Notes: generated by a model from the letters alone, not told the origin. Counted from the stretch's first letter, positions 35,706-46,559 are shown. The stretch is DNA of 64,000 nt from Cheiracanthium punctorium (GCA_038373885.1 JAWZYV010013141.1:62001-126000); one strand, 5' to 3'. Numbers and translations: made by a program.

Positions 35706-36404
35706 AGTCTCAAATAAAATCCAGTTTCAAATCTAAGCCTCGCCAAAGTGCCAACATACGTCATTTTGCAAGAGTTTTTTCAGGGAATCATTCGAAGCAT
35801 TGACTTAGCAGCAATGGGAAATGGTTCGACACGCATTTATTTGAAAATTGGAATCCCTTAATACAGCCGATTTTTTTTTAAATTATCAACTATAATGTGT
35901 TTTATTCATCGTTACTCCGATGTACTAAATGAGAAGATTTCAATTTTCTGAAATTTGGCGGAATTCCCCCAACTTAAATCAATGTACTCAATTGGCGAGA
36001 ATTCTGAAGTTAGATCGCTTGAAATCCCTTAATAACTGCATTATTTCTTCACGGATCATTAAAATTTAACGCTGTATTCTAATAAAACCTTTGCACTTGT
36101 TTTCAAAAATCTATTTCCTTAAGCTCTCAATAAATTGCGCCAAGCCGAAAACTGTGCAAACCGCTAGAACTCACTTACTCAAAATCCATATTTCAGCCAT
36201 TTTATTTTTTCGCCAAACTAAAAAAATTTACACATTAGCCTCGGAAATCTTCAATTCTTATTGTTTTGCGTGAAAAGCATTACATTCCTGCTCTGTTTTC
36301 CCATGTACACGATATTATAATTAAAAAAAAATAACCTTACGAATATAAACTAACAAAAAAAAAAATCATTATTATTCTTTTATTTTTACTTTGAGAATAT
36401 AAAA
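35706..36404. other. Noncoding stretch
   Basis: No gene or bordered repeat recognised. It may be the inner part of a longer Helitron ending near 36947. Confidence 0.4.
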
Positions 36405-36950
36405 CATTTTATTCGGCAAAATCGCCACACATGGCAACCACGATCCTTATTTCACACTTTTTTCACTACAGGGGTTACAATTACGGAAAGCGTTTTGCGT
36501 GACGAGCATAAAAAATCTCTTAAATTCCGGGAACGGGTGGACTTTCAAAGTTTTAAAGGGGACTACGATTTATTCTATATTATTTTACATATCTGTGCTA
36601 AATTTCAGGCCGATAGGTCCATTTTTGTGGATTTGTATACGAACGACATTTTATTCGGCAAAATCGCCACACATGGCAACCACGATACTTATTTCACACT
36701 TTTTTCACTACAGGGGTTACAATTACGGAAAGAGTTTTGCGTGAAGAGCATAAAAAATCTCTTAAATTCTGGGAACGGGTGGACTTTCAAAGTTTTAAAG
36801 TGGACTATGATTTATTCTATATTATTTTACATATCTGTGCTAAATTTCAGGCCGATAGGTCCATTTTTGTGGATTTGTATACGAATCAAAGCCACAAACA
36901 AACAAACAAACAGAATTTCATTTTTATTTATAAGATATAATAAAAGCGTA
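36405..36950 (-). repeat. 242-bp tandem repeat and Helitron-like 5' end
   Basis: Two near-identical 242-bp units start at about 36411 and 36653 (ATTCGGCAAAATCGCCACAC ... GTATACGAA). The minus strand then starts at about 36947 as TATATCTTATAAATAAAAATG, a phrase matching animal Helitron 5' ends. The same unit occurs inverted at 63717-64000 and in a diverged form at 63133-63320. Open frames of 67-153 codons here are repeat translations, not genes. Confidence 0.7.
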
Positions 36951-36959
36951 TTATAATAC

Positions 36960-37250
36960 ATGCGTCTTCCCTATATTCTTCCCTCATTCCATTAAGCTGG
37001 AGTGTATCATTATTCATGAGTGTGCCGTATATTTTTCCCTTGTTCCATAAAACACACCTTTGGATTTGGAATCAAAATGTATCTTAAAATCGCATACTAA
37101 AACTGTGTTACAATCTTCGTCAAGCGTATTCCAACTATAGGTCCCCGTTTTAAATACTATTTGGAATCTGCACCATAATCCATGAGTGTGCCGTGTTTGT
37201 CTTTCTTGGGTCGATTTCTACCTTAACGCCCCGACTCTTGCCAAAATAGC
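36960..37250 (-). repeat. Dispersed tandem-type repeat, related to 61845-62340
   Basis: CATGAGTGTGCCGT, TTCCATAAAACACACC and ACTGTGTTACAATCTTCG are the reverse complement of blocks in the tandem array at 61.8-62.3 kb. In both places the repeat lies on the 5' side of a Helitron-like start. Confidence 0.55.
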
Positions 37251-37618
37251 GATAATTAAATATATGCAATTACCACAACTTTTTTTTTTTGTATTTATGT
37301 GACAAACGTAGTTTAGAATTAAAATGGTGATATGGAACAACATGTAAGTACAACATTCCATTACGTATTTATTTATTTTGGGGTGCCAATTAATGTAGTT
37401 TTAATAATTAAATGTCTTCAAATTCCTTAACTGGTCGTTTATCGCTAATTCGCTCACCTTAGTTGGTTGATTCCTACTTTAATCCCCCCTCCCCCCCCCT
37501 TTAGCACTCTCGCCATGGTAGCGATAACTAGACGTATTCAGTTACCATGACGACTTTTTTGCATTTATGTGGCAACCGTTATAAAAAAAAAGGCAGTTTG
37601 GAATAATATGTAAGTATA
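37197..37618. repeat. About 265-bp direct repeat, two diverged copies
   Basis: TTGCCAAAATAGCGATAA...GCAATTACCACAAC...GTATTTATGTGACAAACG near 37230-37305 recurs as TCGCCATGGTAGCGATAA...CAGTTACCATGACGAC...GCATTTATGTGGCAACCG near 37510-37580. Both are followed by GGAACAACATGTAAGTA or GGAATAATATGTAAGTA. Confidence 0.6.
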
Positions 37619-37830
37619 CACCCTCCAAAAAAAGTATTCGGATAAAGATAAATTTCCTACGCTCGTTTCGTATATTAAAAATTATTTATCATAGAATATG
37701 AATCAGGCTATGTATAAATATGACTTTCCATATTTCTGTCAAGTTGTGCGTTTTCCAAAAAACTCAATTATTATTCGCAAATCTAAAATAGAAAATTTAT
37801 CGCTTACTCGAATACTTTTTTTGGAGGGTG
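37619..37830. mobile_element. Tc1/mariner-type MITE, 212 bp
   Basis: TA/CACCCTCCAAAAAAAGTAT at the left and its reverse complement ATACTTTTTTTGGAGGGTG/TA at the right give about 24 bp of inverted terminal repeat with a TA target duplication. The inner continuation GATAAATTT / AAATTTATC extends the symmetry. No coding content. Confidence 0.85.
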
Positions 37831-38005
37831 TACAGCATTACTTGTTTGTGAATATGAACATATGAATTCCTTGCACGTCTATTAAATCAAAAATATTTTC
37901 TGCGCACTTCATCTAAACTTATTTTGTTTGAAAGAGATAAAATACTGCAGTAATAGTAAGGTTTAGCGATTTATCGCTAAATATTTCCGATATCTCCAAG
38001 CTGGG

Positions 38006-38445
38006 TGTCGCATGGAATCTCGACAGTGGTCGCATGGAATCTCGACAGTGAAGTTGCTGATGGTAGATCTACATTTCCGAGCGTGTATTTTTATTCTGAG
38101 GCATTTCGTTGAACTCGATCCACTCGCGATAAAAGAAAAACTGCTCAAAAGATCCACAATCAAATTTTCTGGATTAATAAGTTTTACTATGTACACAAAT
38201 ATTTACAAAATCAGGTAAATATACTCTCCCATAATAGAGAAATAAAATAAGTTAAACATCATTTGTTTCCATCGAGAGGAGAGCCTCTCATTTCCCACCT
38301 CTCTCTCCCTGCCTCAGTTCGAAACTGTCCCTTCTTTTACTCGCCCTTCTTGTCCAAGCGAGAGCTTGCTGAGATCGGGGGTGACGTTAACTGGGGTCAG
38401 CATCGAACCTCCAGTCTGAGAGCACCTGTGGCCAAGGGCGTGACA
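38006..38445 (-). mobile_element. Solo LTR of an LTR retrotransposon
   Basis: 440 bp starting TGTCGCATGG and ending GGGCGTGACA (TG...CA, with TGTC/GACA inverted tips), flanked by a perfect 5-bp target duplication CTGGG (38001-38005 and 38446-38450). The family X copy at 24.3 kb lacks this segment, confirming an insertion. Read on the minus strand it starts TGTCACGCCCTTGGCC, contains a TATA-like GAGTATATTT and an AATAAA signal in CAGAATAAAAATAC, as expected for an LTR. No internal retrotransposon region is present. Confidence 0.75.
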
Positions 38446-39288
38446 CTGGGTTCAATTTGAAAGATTTCCTTCTGACAACTAACTTGGCGATATTTCACCA
38501 AAAGCCGACAAGCTTGATATAGTTTGCGAGATTTTGGGGATAGCCAAAGTAGTCATTGACCACAGACTTTCAATGAATTGAATGTATGCGTACACCTTAA
38601 TGTATTTTAAGTCATTTGGCTGACCCTGTAAATAAATTACCCAGTCGATTACATTCAAAAAACAGATGCATAGTTGGATGTTACAATAGTTCTAAATACA
38701 AAATTTCAAAATTCTACGGGTAAAAGTTTCAGAGTTAAAAAAAAGCAAAAGAATTTTTGCGTCAAATTTGGCGATATTCCGGCAAAACACGCCCAGGTCG
38801 ACGACAGATGGCGAGATTTTCTGCATGGACCCTACAATGACTGTCTAGAGATGTGATATATTGAAGATGTCCATAGACATTAATGCATTGAAATTCTATT
38901 GGGGGTTCTGTAAATAAACTCTCCAGTCGATTGGAACCAAAAATCGACATGCAGAACTAGATGTTACAACAATTGTATATAGGAAATTTCAACATTCTAC
39001 GGCTAATAGTTTCTGAGATTTGAGGTTAAACACATACACACGTGCAAGCTTGGCGACTTTTGGCGTAATTCTTGAGGAAGGCATGTGACCGTGGTCGGAC
39101 CATTACCTAACTATATGGTATTACGGTATTGTGCTTGAAATGGATGAATGTCCCTAAAATTGCCATTGACCGCTAATGTATTGGAAATCTTTTGAGTGTT
39201 CCTGTAGCAAAACTATAAATGATAAAGACGCTTGTTTATGATTGAGAAATTCACTTTCTAACCATTAACAGCTTATATCACGGGCGGC

Positions 39289-39765
39289 CCTGTAGATAAA
39301 CTATCCAGTCGAATGGAACCGAAACGGGAGGTGCACAACTAGATTTTACAACAATTCTAAATAGAAAGTTTCAACATTCTACGACCAATAGTTTTTGAGA
39401 TATGCGAGTATGATGAATTTCGGACCGTAGAGCGCAATGTATTTCGAATCTTTTGGCGGTCCTGTAGATAAACTATCCAGTAGATTGGGACCAAAATGGG
39501 AGGGGCACAACTACATGTTACAACAATCCTAAATATAAAGTTTCAACATTCTACGACCAATAGTTTTTGAGATATGCGAGTTTGATGAATTTCGGACCGT
39601 AGAGCGCAATGTATTTCGAAACTTTTGGCGGTCCTGTAGATAAACTATCCAGTAGATTGGGACCAAAATGGGAGGGGCAGCACTACACGTTACAACAATC
39701 CTAAATATAAAGTTTCAACATTCTACGACCAATAGTTTTTGAGATATGCGAGTTACATACATACA
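39289..39765 (+). repeat. 172-bp tandem array, nearly three copies
   Basis: CCTGTAGATAAACTATCCAG begins at 39289, 39461 and 39633, an exact 172-bp spacing. Each unit includes GACCAAAATGGGAGGGGCA, TTTCAACATTCTACGACC, AATAGTTTTTGAGATATGCG and GAGCGCAATGTATTTCG. The last two units are almost identical. This is the locally amplified form of family X; the unit length is close to one nucleosome. Confidence 0.85.
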
Positions 39766-40014
39766 TACGTACGTACAGACGGCATGGAAAACCTGGTCAA
39801 AATAGACTCGCCGTTGGTCAAAATGAGTTGCAGACGCACTTATATAAATGTGAATGATAGCGAACGGTGAGATGCATTAAAAAAAAATTTTAAGTATATT
39901 TAGAGGTAGTCAAAATCGGTTTTTCCGTCGAACTTTGGCGCCCAAAATTTTCTGGGATCACATTACTTCCTTATACTCCGTATAAGGAAGTAAAAAAAAA
40001 AGTTTAGTAATATC

Positions 40015-40495
40015 TAAAAAAAATCTGGAGCGACTCTACTCGACTTTCCGAACACTTACGATTAAGATCATTACCAAGCATCTAAATGAATTTTAATCGA
40101 TGAATAATTCAAACATATATACCAAATTGAATGCACCGTTTAAACGCTAACGCACTTTCAAGAATTTTCCCCCATATGCCATAATGTAAAAGAAATCTTT
40201 GTAGTAGCCCTGTAGGAAAATTATAATCCTATACACATCAAAATCAGTACCGGTCTTGCGACGATGGTTTATAACATATATTCCCAATTTGAGCTCATTC
40301 GAATGACCCCTTTAGGAGCTATCGTGTTCACTCACACACACACACACACACACATGCACACATACATCTCGTAAGAATAGCATAAATGAATTCAGAAGAC
40401 CTCAAAGCGTGTAAATGCACCAAAATCTCGGAGTTGAATTTTTTCATGATTACAATACTTTCCTTACATGGTAAATATTCGAAAAGTAAAAATGT
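40015..40495. repeat. Dispersed repeat family Y, copy 1 (MITE-like)
   Basis: Starts GACTTTCCGAACACTTACG and ends near TTACATGGTAAATATTCG, AAAAGTAA; the second copy at 51.6-52.27 kb has the sharper end GTACATGTTCGGAAAGTAA, so the ends are inverted repeats (CTTTCCGAACA / TGTTCGGAAAG). The interior has ATTTTAATCGATGAATAATTC, ATTGAATGCACCGTTTAAACG, an (AC)n tract at 40332-40352 and ATGAATTCAGAAGACCTCAA. It forms the loop between the two arms of the family X inverted repeat. Confidence 0.7.
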
Positions 40496-40559
40496 TGCAA
40501 CAAAACCTCATCAATCTCTAAATCTAATTAATATCTTGTAGATAAGTACTTCCTTGGTC

Positions 40560-41165
40560 CTTGTGTGCGGAGTATAAGGAAGTAATATGATCCCCAAAAA
40601 TTTCGGAGGCCAAATTTCGACACAACTACCTCTAAATTTAATTTTAAGAAATTTTTCGATTCACCTCATCGTACGCTAGCATGCATGATCATATAAATGC
40701 GTCTGCTGCCCATTTTGACCAACGGCGAGTTTATTTTGACCAGTTTTTTCACAACGCCTGTAGGTACGTACGCATGTATGTAACTCTCATATCCCAAAAA
40801 CTATTGGTCGTAGAATGTTGAAATTTTATATTTAGGATTGTTGTAACATGCAGTTGTGCACCTCCCTTTTTGGTCCCAATCGATTGGATAATTTATCTAC
40901 AGGACTGCCCAAAAGTTTCGAAATACTTGACGCTCTATGGGCCGAAATTCATCAAACTCGCTTATCTCAAAAACAATTAGACGTAGTATGTCGGAACTTT
41001 ATATTTAGGATTGTTGTAAAATCTACTTGTGCACCTCCTTTTTCAGTCCCATTCGATCGGATAGTTTATTTACAGGGCCGCCCAAAAGATTCAGTTTTAG
41101 AGACATTTATCCATTTCAAGCACAATACCGTCCTACCATACCTACTGTTAGGTAATGGTCCGACC
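40560..41165 (-). repeat. Dispersed repeat family X, inverted copy
   Basis: GGAGTATAAGGAAGTAATAT, ACCTCTAAATTTAATTTT, TTTTGACCAACGGCGAGTTT, AACTATTGGTCGTAGAATG, TTATCTACAGGACTGCCC are the reverse complement of the 3' part of the copy at 39.4-39.99 kb, in mirror order. It contains about two of the 172-bp-type units. Arms 39.1-39.99 kb and 40.56-41.16 kb thus form a large inverted repeat around family Y. Confidence 0.75.
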
Positions 41166-41189
41166 ACCCCAGTAAACACACTACTGCCC

Positions 41190-41420
41190 GCAAAATGAAC
41201 GCCGGGTACCCGTCGTGCTGGCAAAGTGCCGTATACCGGGAGCAAGGTAGATTGCCATCGTCTGGAAATCACTGGAGTACCAGTGTCTGAAAAGTGCATA
41301 TGCGCCAGTACATAACTAGTAACGGCGAACTGCTATGTGTCTATGACATGCACAGAAAAGTTAACGGTGTGGTACTGCTTAAAATATACTGGACCAGCAC
41401 TATTTGGCAGTAATGGGCCT
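41190..41420. repeat. GC-richer block related to 44340-44720
   Basis: Contains CAAAGTGCCGTATACCGGGA and AGCAAGGTAG; the block near 44.5 kb has GAGTGCCGTTGCCTTCCCGG and GGCAAGGTAC. Weakly similar dispersed sequence of unknown type. Confidence 0.3.
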
Positions 41421-41429
41421 GTATATATT

Positions 41430-42539
41430 TCGTAGTGTTGGCATAAAATTTCGTTATTTTAATTAAATAATATTGTTTCACATTCATACTGTGTAGAAGT
41501 GTTAGGGGATATAAGTTCCGGGCACACAAAGGCAGGGTCACTGCTAAGATTTTTTTTTTTTTTTTTTTTTTTTGAGGGAGGTGGGGGTGTAAGGGGAGAA
41601 GTTCATATTGTGCCTTTCAAATATTTCAGTTCTAAAAACTAAAATAACACAAACGAGTTCAGTATGCTATAAAAATGTTTACTACACCGACAGTGAAACC
41701 CCCACTCTGTATATGACAGTATATAACCCCCACTATGTACAGAATTATGAATTTTAATCTTAAAATTTTTGTAATTTATATTAATATTTTACAATTTTGC
41801 GAAACTTTTTCTGAAAAACATATTTGGAGACTTTTTCCTACGTTAAGCCCCTTTTAAAATATACCGAATTAGGGTGCAGAAATATGTTAGAGGGTATTAC
41901 ACGAAGACCAGTCAGTGTTTAACTTGCATGAGAGCTCAGCTCCTGTACTCTTTTTTTTCAGAGAATTTTAGATTAAATTAAAATTTTTAACTGCCTACAT
42001 AATTGTTTCTATTGATATTTTTTATTATATTAAATATAGCAGTGATAAAAGAAAAAATTACTTAATTTTTAATATAAATTAGGTAATTAATGCTTAAATT
42101 TACAATAAAACAAATTAGAGCTCCTGCAGTTATTCTGCAATTATTAAGCAATAATGAACCAGTATTTTCATGTAATAGTCAAAAATAGAAATTACGGAAT
42201 GGGGTTCATTTAGGAATTTTATTTTCTTTATGCGGTTTCGATTGCTCTGGAATCAAATGTTTTATTTCCGCACCCTTTTACGGGGCCTCAAGTATGAAAC
42301 TATAGAAAGCACGAGTTCTATATGTCTACGGAGGAATGTTGGGTCAACTTTTCTCACGGCTGCGAGATAACGCTGTAAGAATCGAACTGTTATCGTGGAT
42401 TTGGCTACATTAATTCAGAATATTTATGCGAAGTGCAAATGAATTTTTATGCATTTGAAGAAAGAAAATAAAAATTTGCTTGTCTGTTTTAATCTGGGCG
42501 TCTGTTTTAATCTGAGAGCCCATATATTGTGTGTGTGTG

Positions 42540-42570
<31 letters not shown>

Positions 42571-42860
42571 ATTCACATATTTCTAAAAAGCAAAGTTAAT
42601 ATTAGTGTGTGTGGGGGGGGAGGGTCTCCAGTTAGCTGCTTTGAAAATTGGCGAGTTTATTAAAACGGAGGTGGTGCATTTTCGTGTCCAATAAGTATAG
42701 TAAGCCTGTTTTCTTTTGATGTGTCATTTCACTTCGCAAATCTTGAAACGTTGAGCGGGAGGCCAGTTACATCTGGAAATACGTATGAAGTACGCTTTTT
42801 AGGATACAAAGTTTTTCCGGTCGTTGTTATAGAAATATAATTCAGCTGAAAATATAGTTC
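41430..42860. other. Noncoding stretch with microsatellites
   Basis: Poly-T at 41551-41573 and a (GT)n tract at about 42531-42567. No supported gene. Confidence 0.5.
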
Positions 42861-42864
42861 AGCT

Positions 42865-43587
42865 TTGATTTTAACAGATAGTCAATCTAGCATCTCAATA
42901 TTACAAAATAACATAAATGCCGATACAATAGCCCATAAAATCCTAGTTAAGCTAAATAGCCTAAATAAAACCATCTACTTCAAATGGATCAAGGCACATT
43001 CTAATATTGTTGGTAATGAACTAGCGGACGGTCTGTCTAAGCAAGCAGCACTTAATAACAGTAATCCGAATAATGCTCAAATTCCTAAATTTTTGCCAGT
43101 AGATACAATCAGTGTTTTCCATCCCCGTCCGCTATCAAGCTTGAAATATACGTTAAAATTAAATAAAATAAGTGACTGGCAATCCAGATCGGATCAATCA
43201 GAAAAAGGAAGATTTACATACAATTACTTTAGAACAGTATCTGAAGATTTATTACTCGAACATAGAAATTTCTACTTATTTTTTTCAAATCATGGCCCCT
43301 TTCCATCATATCTTTATAAATTTAATAAATCACCAACAGAAAACTGTACCTGCAATAATTTTGCAAATTCAGTTCATTACTTTAAAGTATGCCCATTAAC
43401 CAAGAATTATCATATTAAGAGGTCTCCCTCACAAAATGACGAATCTTGGGCAAAATATATATTAAAGAACCATTTACTTAATAAAATAATTATAGGAATA
43501 TCAGAAATAGAAAATAACCAAGCTAAATATATTCCCCCAATTTCAATGCGATTAACACATCCGGTAAGTGACTGTGATTCAGACTAA
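42865..43587 (+). pseudogene. 3' fragment of a LINE ORF2: RNase H domain and C-terminal tail
   Basis: About 240 codons open without interruption. ILTDSQSSISILQN and IKAHSNIVGNELADGLSKQA match the RNase H domain of non-LTR retrotransposon polyproteins of the R1/I/jockey type (the Asp of TDSQS, and the His and Asp of KAHSNIVGNELAD, are active-site positions). The C-terminal part (TYNYFRTVSEDL, then TENCTCN...SVHYFKVCPL) fits the Cys/His tail of these proteins. Endonuclease and reverse transcriptase domains are absent upstream, so it is 5'-truncated. No 3' UTR or A tail follows because a hAT end starts 3 bp after the stop. Its intactness suggests a fairly young insertion. Confidence 0.8.
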
Positions 43588-43589
43588 GC

Positions 43590-43975
43590 CAGGGATGGGC
43601 AAACTACCGCCCGCGGGCCAAATCCGGCCGGCTGGAAGGTTTGATCCGGCCCGCGGATAGAATTTTAATTTGCCGGTCAGCCGTGAATTAAAAGAAAATA
43701 TATATTTATATATTATATATCCATATTACGAATTATGAAGATGGCTTGAGAAAACTGCATTTTGAGTTCGAAAGCAGATTTCAAGATTTCAATGCCATTC
43801 AAACAGAACTGGATATTTTTACCATGCCTTTCAATGTAAATTGTGAAGGAGTGAGGTCAGACTTGCAACATTAATTAATTCAGTTGCAATCTAACGATCA
43901 TCTCAAGCAAGTTGTTTCTAAATATGCCAAAGTTAGAGTTTTACAAATCATTATCGAAAGTAAGTTATAACCATA
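43590..43975 (+). mobile_element. hAT (Charlie-like) relic, internally deleted
   Basis: Starts CAGGGATGGGCAAACTACC followed by GCCCGCGGGCC and GGTTTGATCCGGCCCGCGG, the characteristic end of Charlie-type hAT elements. About 130 bp later comes sequence translating as RFQDFNAIQTELDIFTMPFN and then a segment with LIQLQSNDHLKQ, which matches the C-terminal part of GTF2IRD2/ZMYM-like hAT transposases, with stops. The N-terminal and most of the catalytic region are missing, so a large internal deletion is inferred. The 3' terminus was not located. Confidence 0.7.
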
Positions 43976-44339
43976 AAGTATTATAACTCATTTATAAAAT
44001 CTATAACTCTGAAATATTGAAATCAAACTGTTTATAGATGATTTTATGTTGGTTCTGAAATGTGTTACCGCCTCTCTCATAAAAAAGTCTTTTGCGACTA
44101 CAAATTTGTAAGAAAATTGCAGTTTATGAAAACTGCACACAATTCACTAATGATAGGCGCACATAATTTGCAACTATTGACCAACGGATTTTGCTGTTTT
44201 TATCTTTCAAAATGTTACCCTTAAGGAATGTTTTTTTTTTTCGGGGTGGGGGTGGGGGTTGATGAATAAGCCCCCTACCCCGAATCCGCCCCTGGCTCGT
44301 ATTTTAATTATTACCACATTACTGTAAATAGACACTAAT

Positions 44340-44720
44340 CCGGTACCGTGCCATTATATTGTAGTCACTGTTAAGATACCAGGCCAGTGGCTTTACTTTT
44401 AATAATAGCCGGCACCTGGCCGTTTCATTTTGGACATTATAAACTTAATGGCCCAGTGCCTTTATTGTGAGTAACGGCCGGCACATGCAGTATGCCAGCA
44501 GAGTGCCGTTGCCTTCCCGGGCTTCAGGCAAGGTACTTCTCGGGCGACCACTTTTGGTACGATTCAGTTACTTTTTACAGTCCCGGGCCGGTGCTGGACG
44601 AAATGGCGGAAAGGCACTGGCAAGGTACTCCGCCAGCAGGTGTGTGTTTGCTGGGACGGTCTGTCCTCCCACAAATATTACGCCAAAAGTGCCAAGCTTG
44701 GCGACTTTTTTCATAATATG
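44340..44720. repeat. GC-rich dispersed block of unknown type
   Basis: Markedly GC-richer than its surroundings, with CCGGCACCTGGCCG, GGCCGGCACATGC and CCTTCCCGGGCTTCAGG. Two overlapping frames of 74-91 codons are open across it but show no domain. A related block lies at 41.2-41.4 kb. A C/G-run at 44230-44290 next to it (CCGAATCCGCCCCTGG) is a separate common motif. Confidence 0.35.
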
Positions 44721-44729
44721 TATTTTTAC

Positions 44730-45465
44730 TTTCCTAAACTAAGAACTCTAATAGTTAGTTTTCAATTTATTGTAGAATTTGGCTACTTAAGGGGCAGCAA
44801 TAGACAAGGTCGTAGTCAACAAAAAATTTTGGAGGGAGCGAAGGGGTCCAAACGTTGGAAAAGGCAGAATTTTTATGTTAAATTCTAATCGTAGGTGAAT
44901 TTGACATCATTTTGATGTCACAAACTTCAAATTGCATAAAAAAACTTCTTCAGGATAACACGCTTTACTGAAAAATATAGCCAAACACTTCACGGAACAA
45001 TGAAAATTTCATGAAGATATTTCTATGATATCAACACTATTTTAAGACTATTTATATTTACGAAGGTGTTCTGCAGAATGAATGAGATTAGACATTGTTC
45101 ACGCTTGTAGGAATTAGATGATAAGAAAAACGGTGGTCCGCACCATTTTATTTTATTTTAGAACTTAATCTAAAAAGACGAAAATACCCTGCAGAAGCAC
45201 TTTGAAAGCGAATAGATTTATTTGCAAAACACTGTTTACGTTCTGTTTGATCTCAAATAACGCTGAGATAATTTTGTGTTATCATTTTGCAGTTACGCTG
45301 GCATCTCAAGTAGGTATCTTTTAGGCAAAGCTTATGTCACGAGTAAAAGTATTCATCATATTTTGAAATTTCTTAAAGATGGAATTAATTTCACTTACAT
45401 GAGCAAGAAAAACATTCGATTCCTTCCGTACGAAGAACGGTTAAGCAGCTGTAGTAATAATCATA
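44730..45465. other. Noncoding stretch
   Basis: No supported gene or bordered repeat. Confidence 0.45.
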
Positions 45466-45479
45466 GATCTTGACTATTG

Positions 45480-45665
45480 CACTAGAGAACCCCTCTTCCT
45501 CTGCCGAGAATCGAGCAGCAAGGTATCCTGAATACTAGACCAAATGGGATTCAGCAACATCTTCAATACTTCTAACTTCTATAAAAGTGGAGGCGCCTTG
45601 TTTTTAAGCAAGACAAAAGGACGGAAAGACAAAATACAATCTCATTAAAAAGCTTCTAAAAAAAT
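45480..45665 (-). repeat. Degenerate tRNA-like segment with shared flank
   Basis: Minus strand: TTTGGTCTAGTATTCAGGATA, then TGCTCGATTCTCGGCAGAGG, a decayed tRNA-Glu-like body. The upstream flank (TTCTATAAAAGTGGAGGCGC, GACGGAAAGACAAAAT, CATTAAAAAGCTTCTA on the + strand) matches the flank of the better-preserved copy at 61.6-61.8 kb. Confidence 0.5.
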
Positions 45666-45909
45666 AGGAAACGTTTTCCAAACATGCAGATCTACGTGCA
45701 TTCGGAAAAAAAATGGAGTGGGAATTTTGCCCATTTTGAGACAATTTATTGTATAAAGTATTGTATAAAGAAATAAGTCAAAGTGTGTTACATAAAGCTC
45801 AGAATTTTTTCAAGTAGCAATCTTATAGCTTATCGCTTGGATTACAGGGGTTTAAAATGACAGATTATGCGTTATTTTCCAAAACGAGATTATTAATTGT
45901 AAACTGATT

Positions 45910-46190
45910 TAAAGAACGCTATTTCGGCATCTAATTGTCTGTCGTAGCAATGCGGATGTATAACGCTTGCGTTTCGAAATGCTAGCAACCAATATAGAAG
46001 GTGTTAAATAATTCAAATGAAAACTGTAATGCCCGCGAGGCTCAGGTTTTAGCCAATCAGAATATAGAGCTTTCAGCCCGCTAGGCTCACAAGATTGAGG
46101 CACAGCTTGAGGGAAACGGACTTCAACGATCTTTGGTGGTAGAGTACCATGTGAATATGATACGCGTAAAATACTAAAATGCAATACCCA
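45910..46190. other. GC-richer patch with CCAAT-like box
   Basis: Contains GCCCGCGAGGCTCAGG and GCCCGCTAGGCTCACA as a direct pair and TTTTAGCCAATCAGAA between them. The minus-strand frame of 91 codons here has no recognisable domain. It might be a small transposon or promoter relic; undecided. Confidence 0.25.
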
Positions 46191-46274
46191 AACTTAGTTA
46201 AGGAAAATCAATATTTATTTTCCAACCAATTCATCGAAACTTTATATGATGAATTAAGCAACGGATACTCCCGT

Positions 46275-46345
46275 TTGTGCATTCCATTGCTTGATGGTTA
46301 AGGCGCTTGCCTCGTGCTGTGACGTTCGTATCCCTTGCTATGGAA
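46275..46345 (+). repeat. tRNA-derived sequence (SINE head or tRNA pseudogene)
   Basis: TGGTTAAGGCG (46292-46302) is a perfect Pol III A box. GCTTGCCTCGTGCTGTG and CGTTCGTATCCC (B box with two mismatches) follow at normal spacing, and then an A run at 46342. No CCA-side acceptor stem closes cleanly, so it is a retroposed or decayed tRNA-like unit. Confidence 0.55.
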
Positions 46346-46559
46346 AAAAAAAAACTTTTATTTTTTACACATCAGTACAACCTATCAGGAGAAATTTGAA
46401 AAGGAAACAAATAAAAGGACTTTCAAATTTTATAATTTTACGGGGGGCGGGGGAAACTTTGATTGCTATGTTTTCATATTTACAGGAGGCATTCCATTTC
46501 TTTTTTCCCAATGATTTTCAGGGGCGCAAATTTTGAAAAACTAAGCCACTAGTCATTTT

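Larger units (their letters stand above)
37845..39990 (+). repeat. Dispersed repeat family X, long copy
   Basis: Colinear with the copy at 24.2-25.2 kb (AAACTTATTTTGTTTGAAAG, ATATTTCCGATATCTCCAAG, ACCAAAAGCCGACAAGCTTG, GATGTCCATAGACATTAATG), interrupted by a solo LTR at 38006-38445. It extends further, into the 172-bp array and then a terminal block with GGTCAAAATAGACTCGCCG and the hairpin ACTTCCTTATACTCC / GTATAAGGAAGT at 39970-39990. The inverted partner lies at 40560-41165. Confidence 0.7.

Noticed and set aside
36495..36956. 153-codon frame
   Set aside because: It is a translation of the 242-bp tandem unit; the same DNA is open in two frames and recurs at 63.7-63.95 kb on the other strand.
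38256..38460. SINE with a B-box-like GGTTCGATGCTGACC on the minus strand
   Set aside because: The whole 38006-38445 segment has TG...CA ends and a 5-bp duplication, which explains it better as a solo LTR.
45909..46184. 91-codon minus-strand frame
   Set aside because: GC-richer patch with a repeated GCCCGC.AGGCTCA motif but no domain, start context or splice support.
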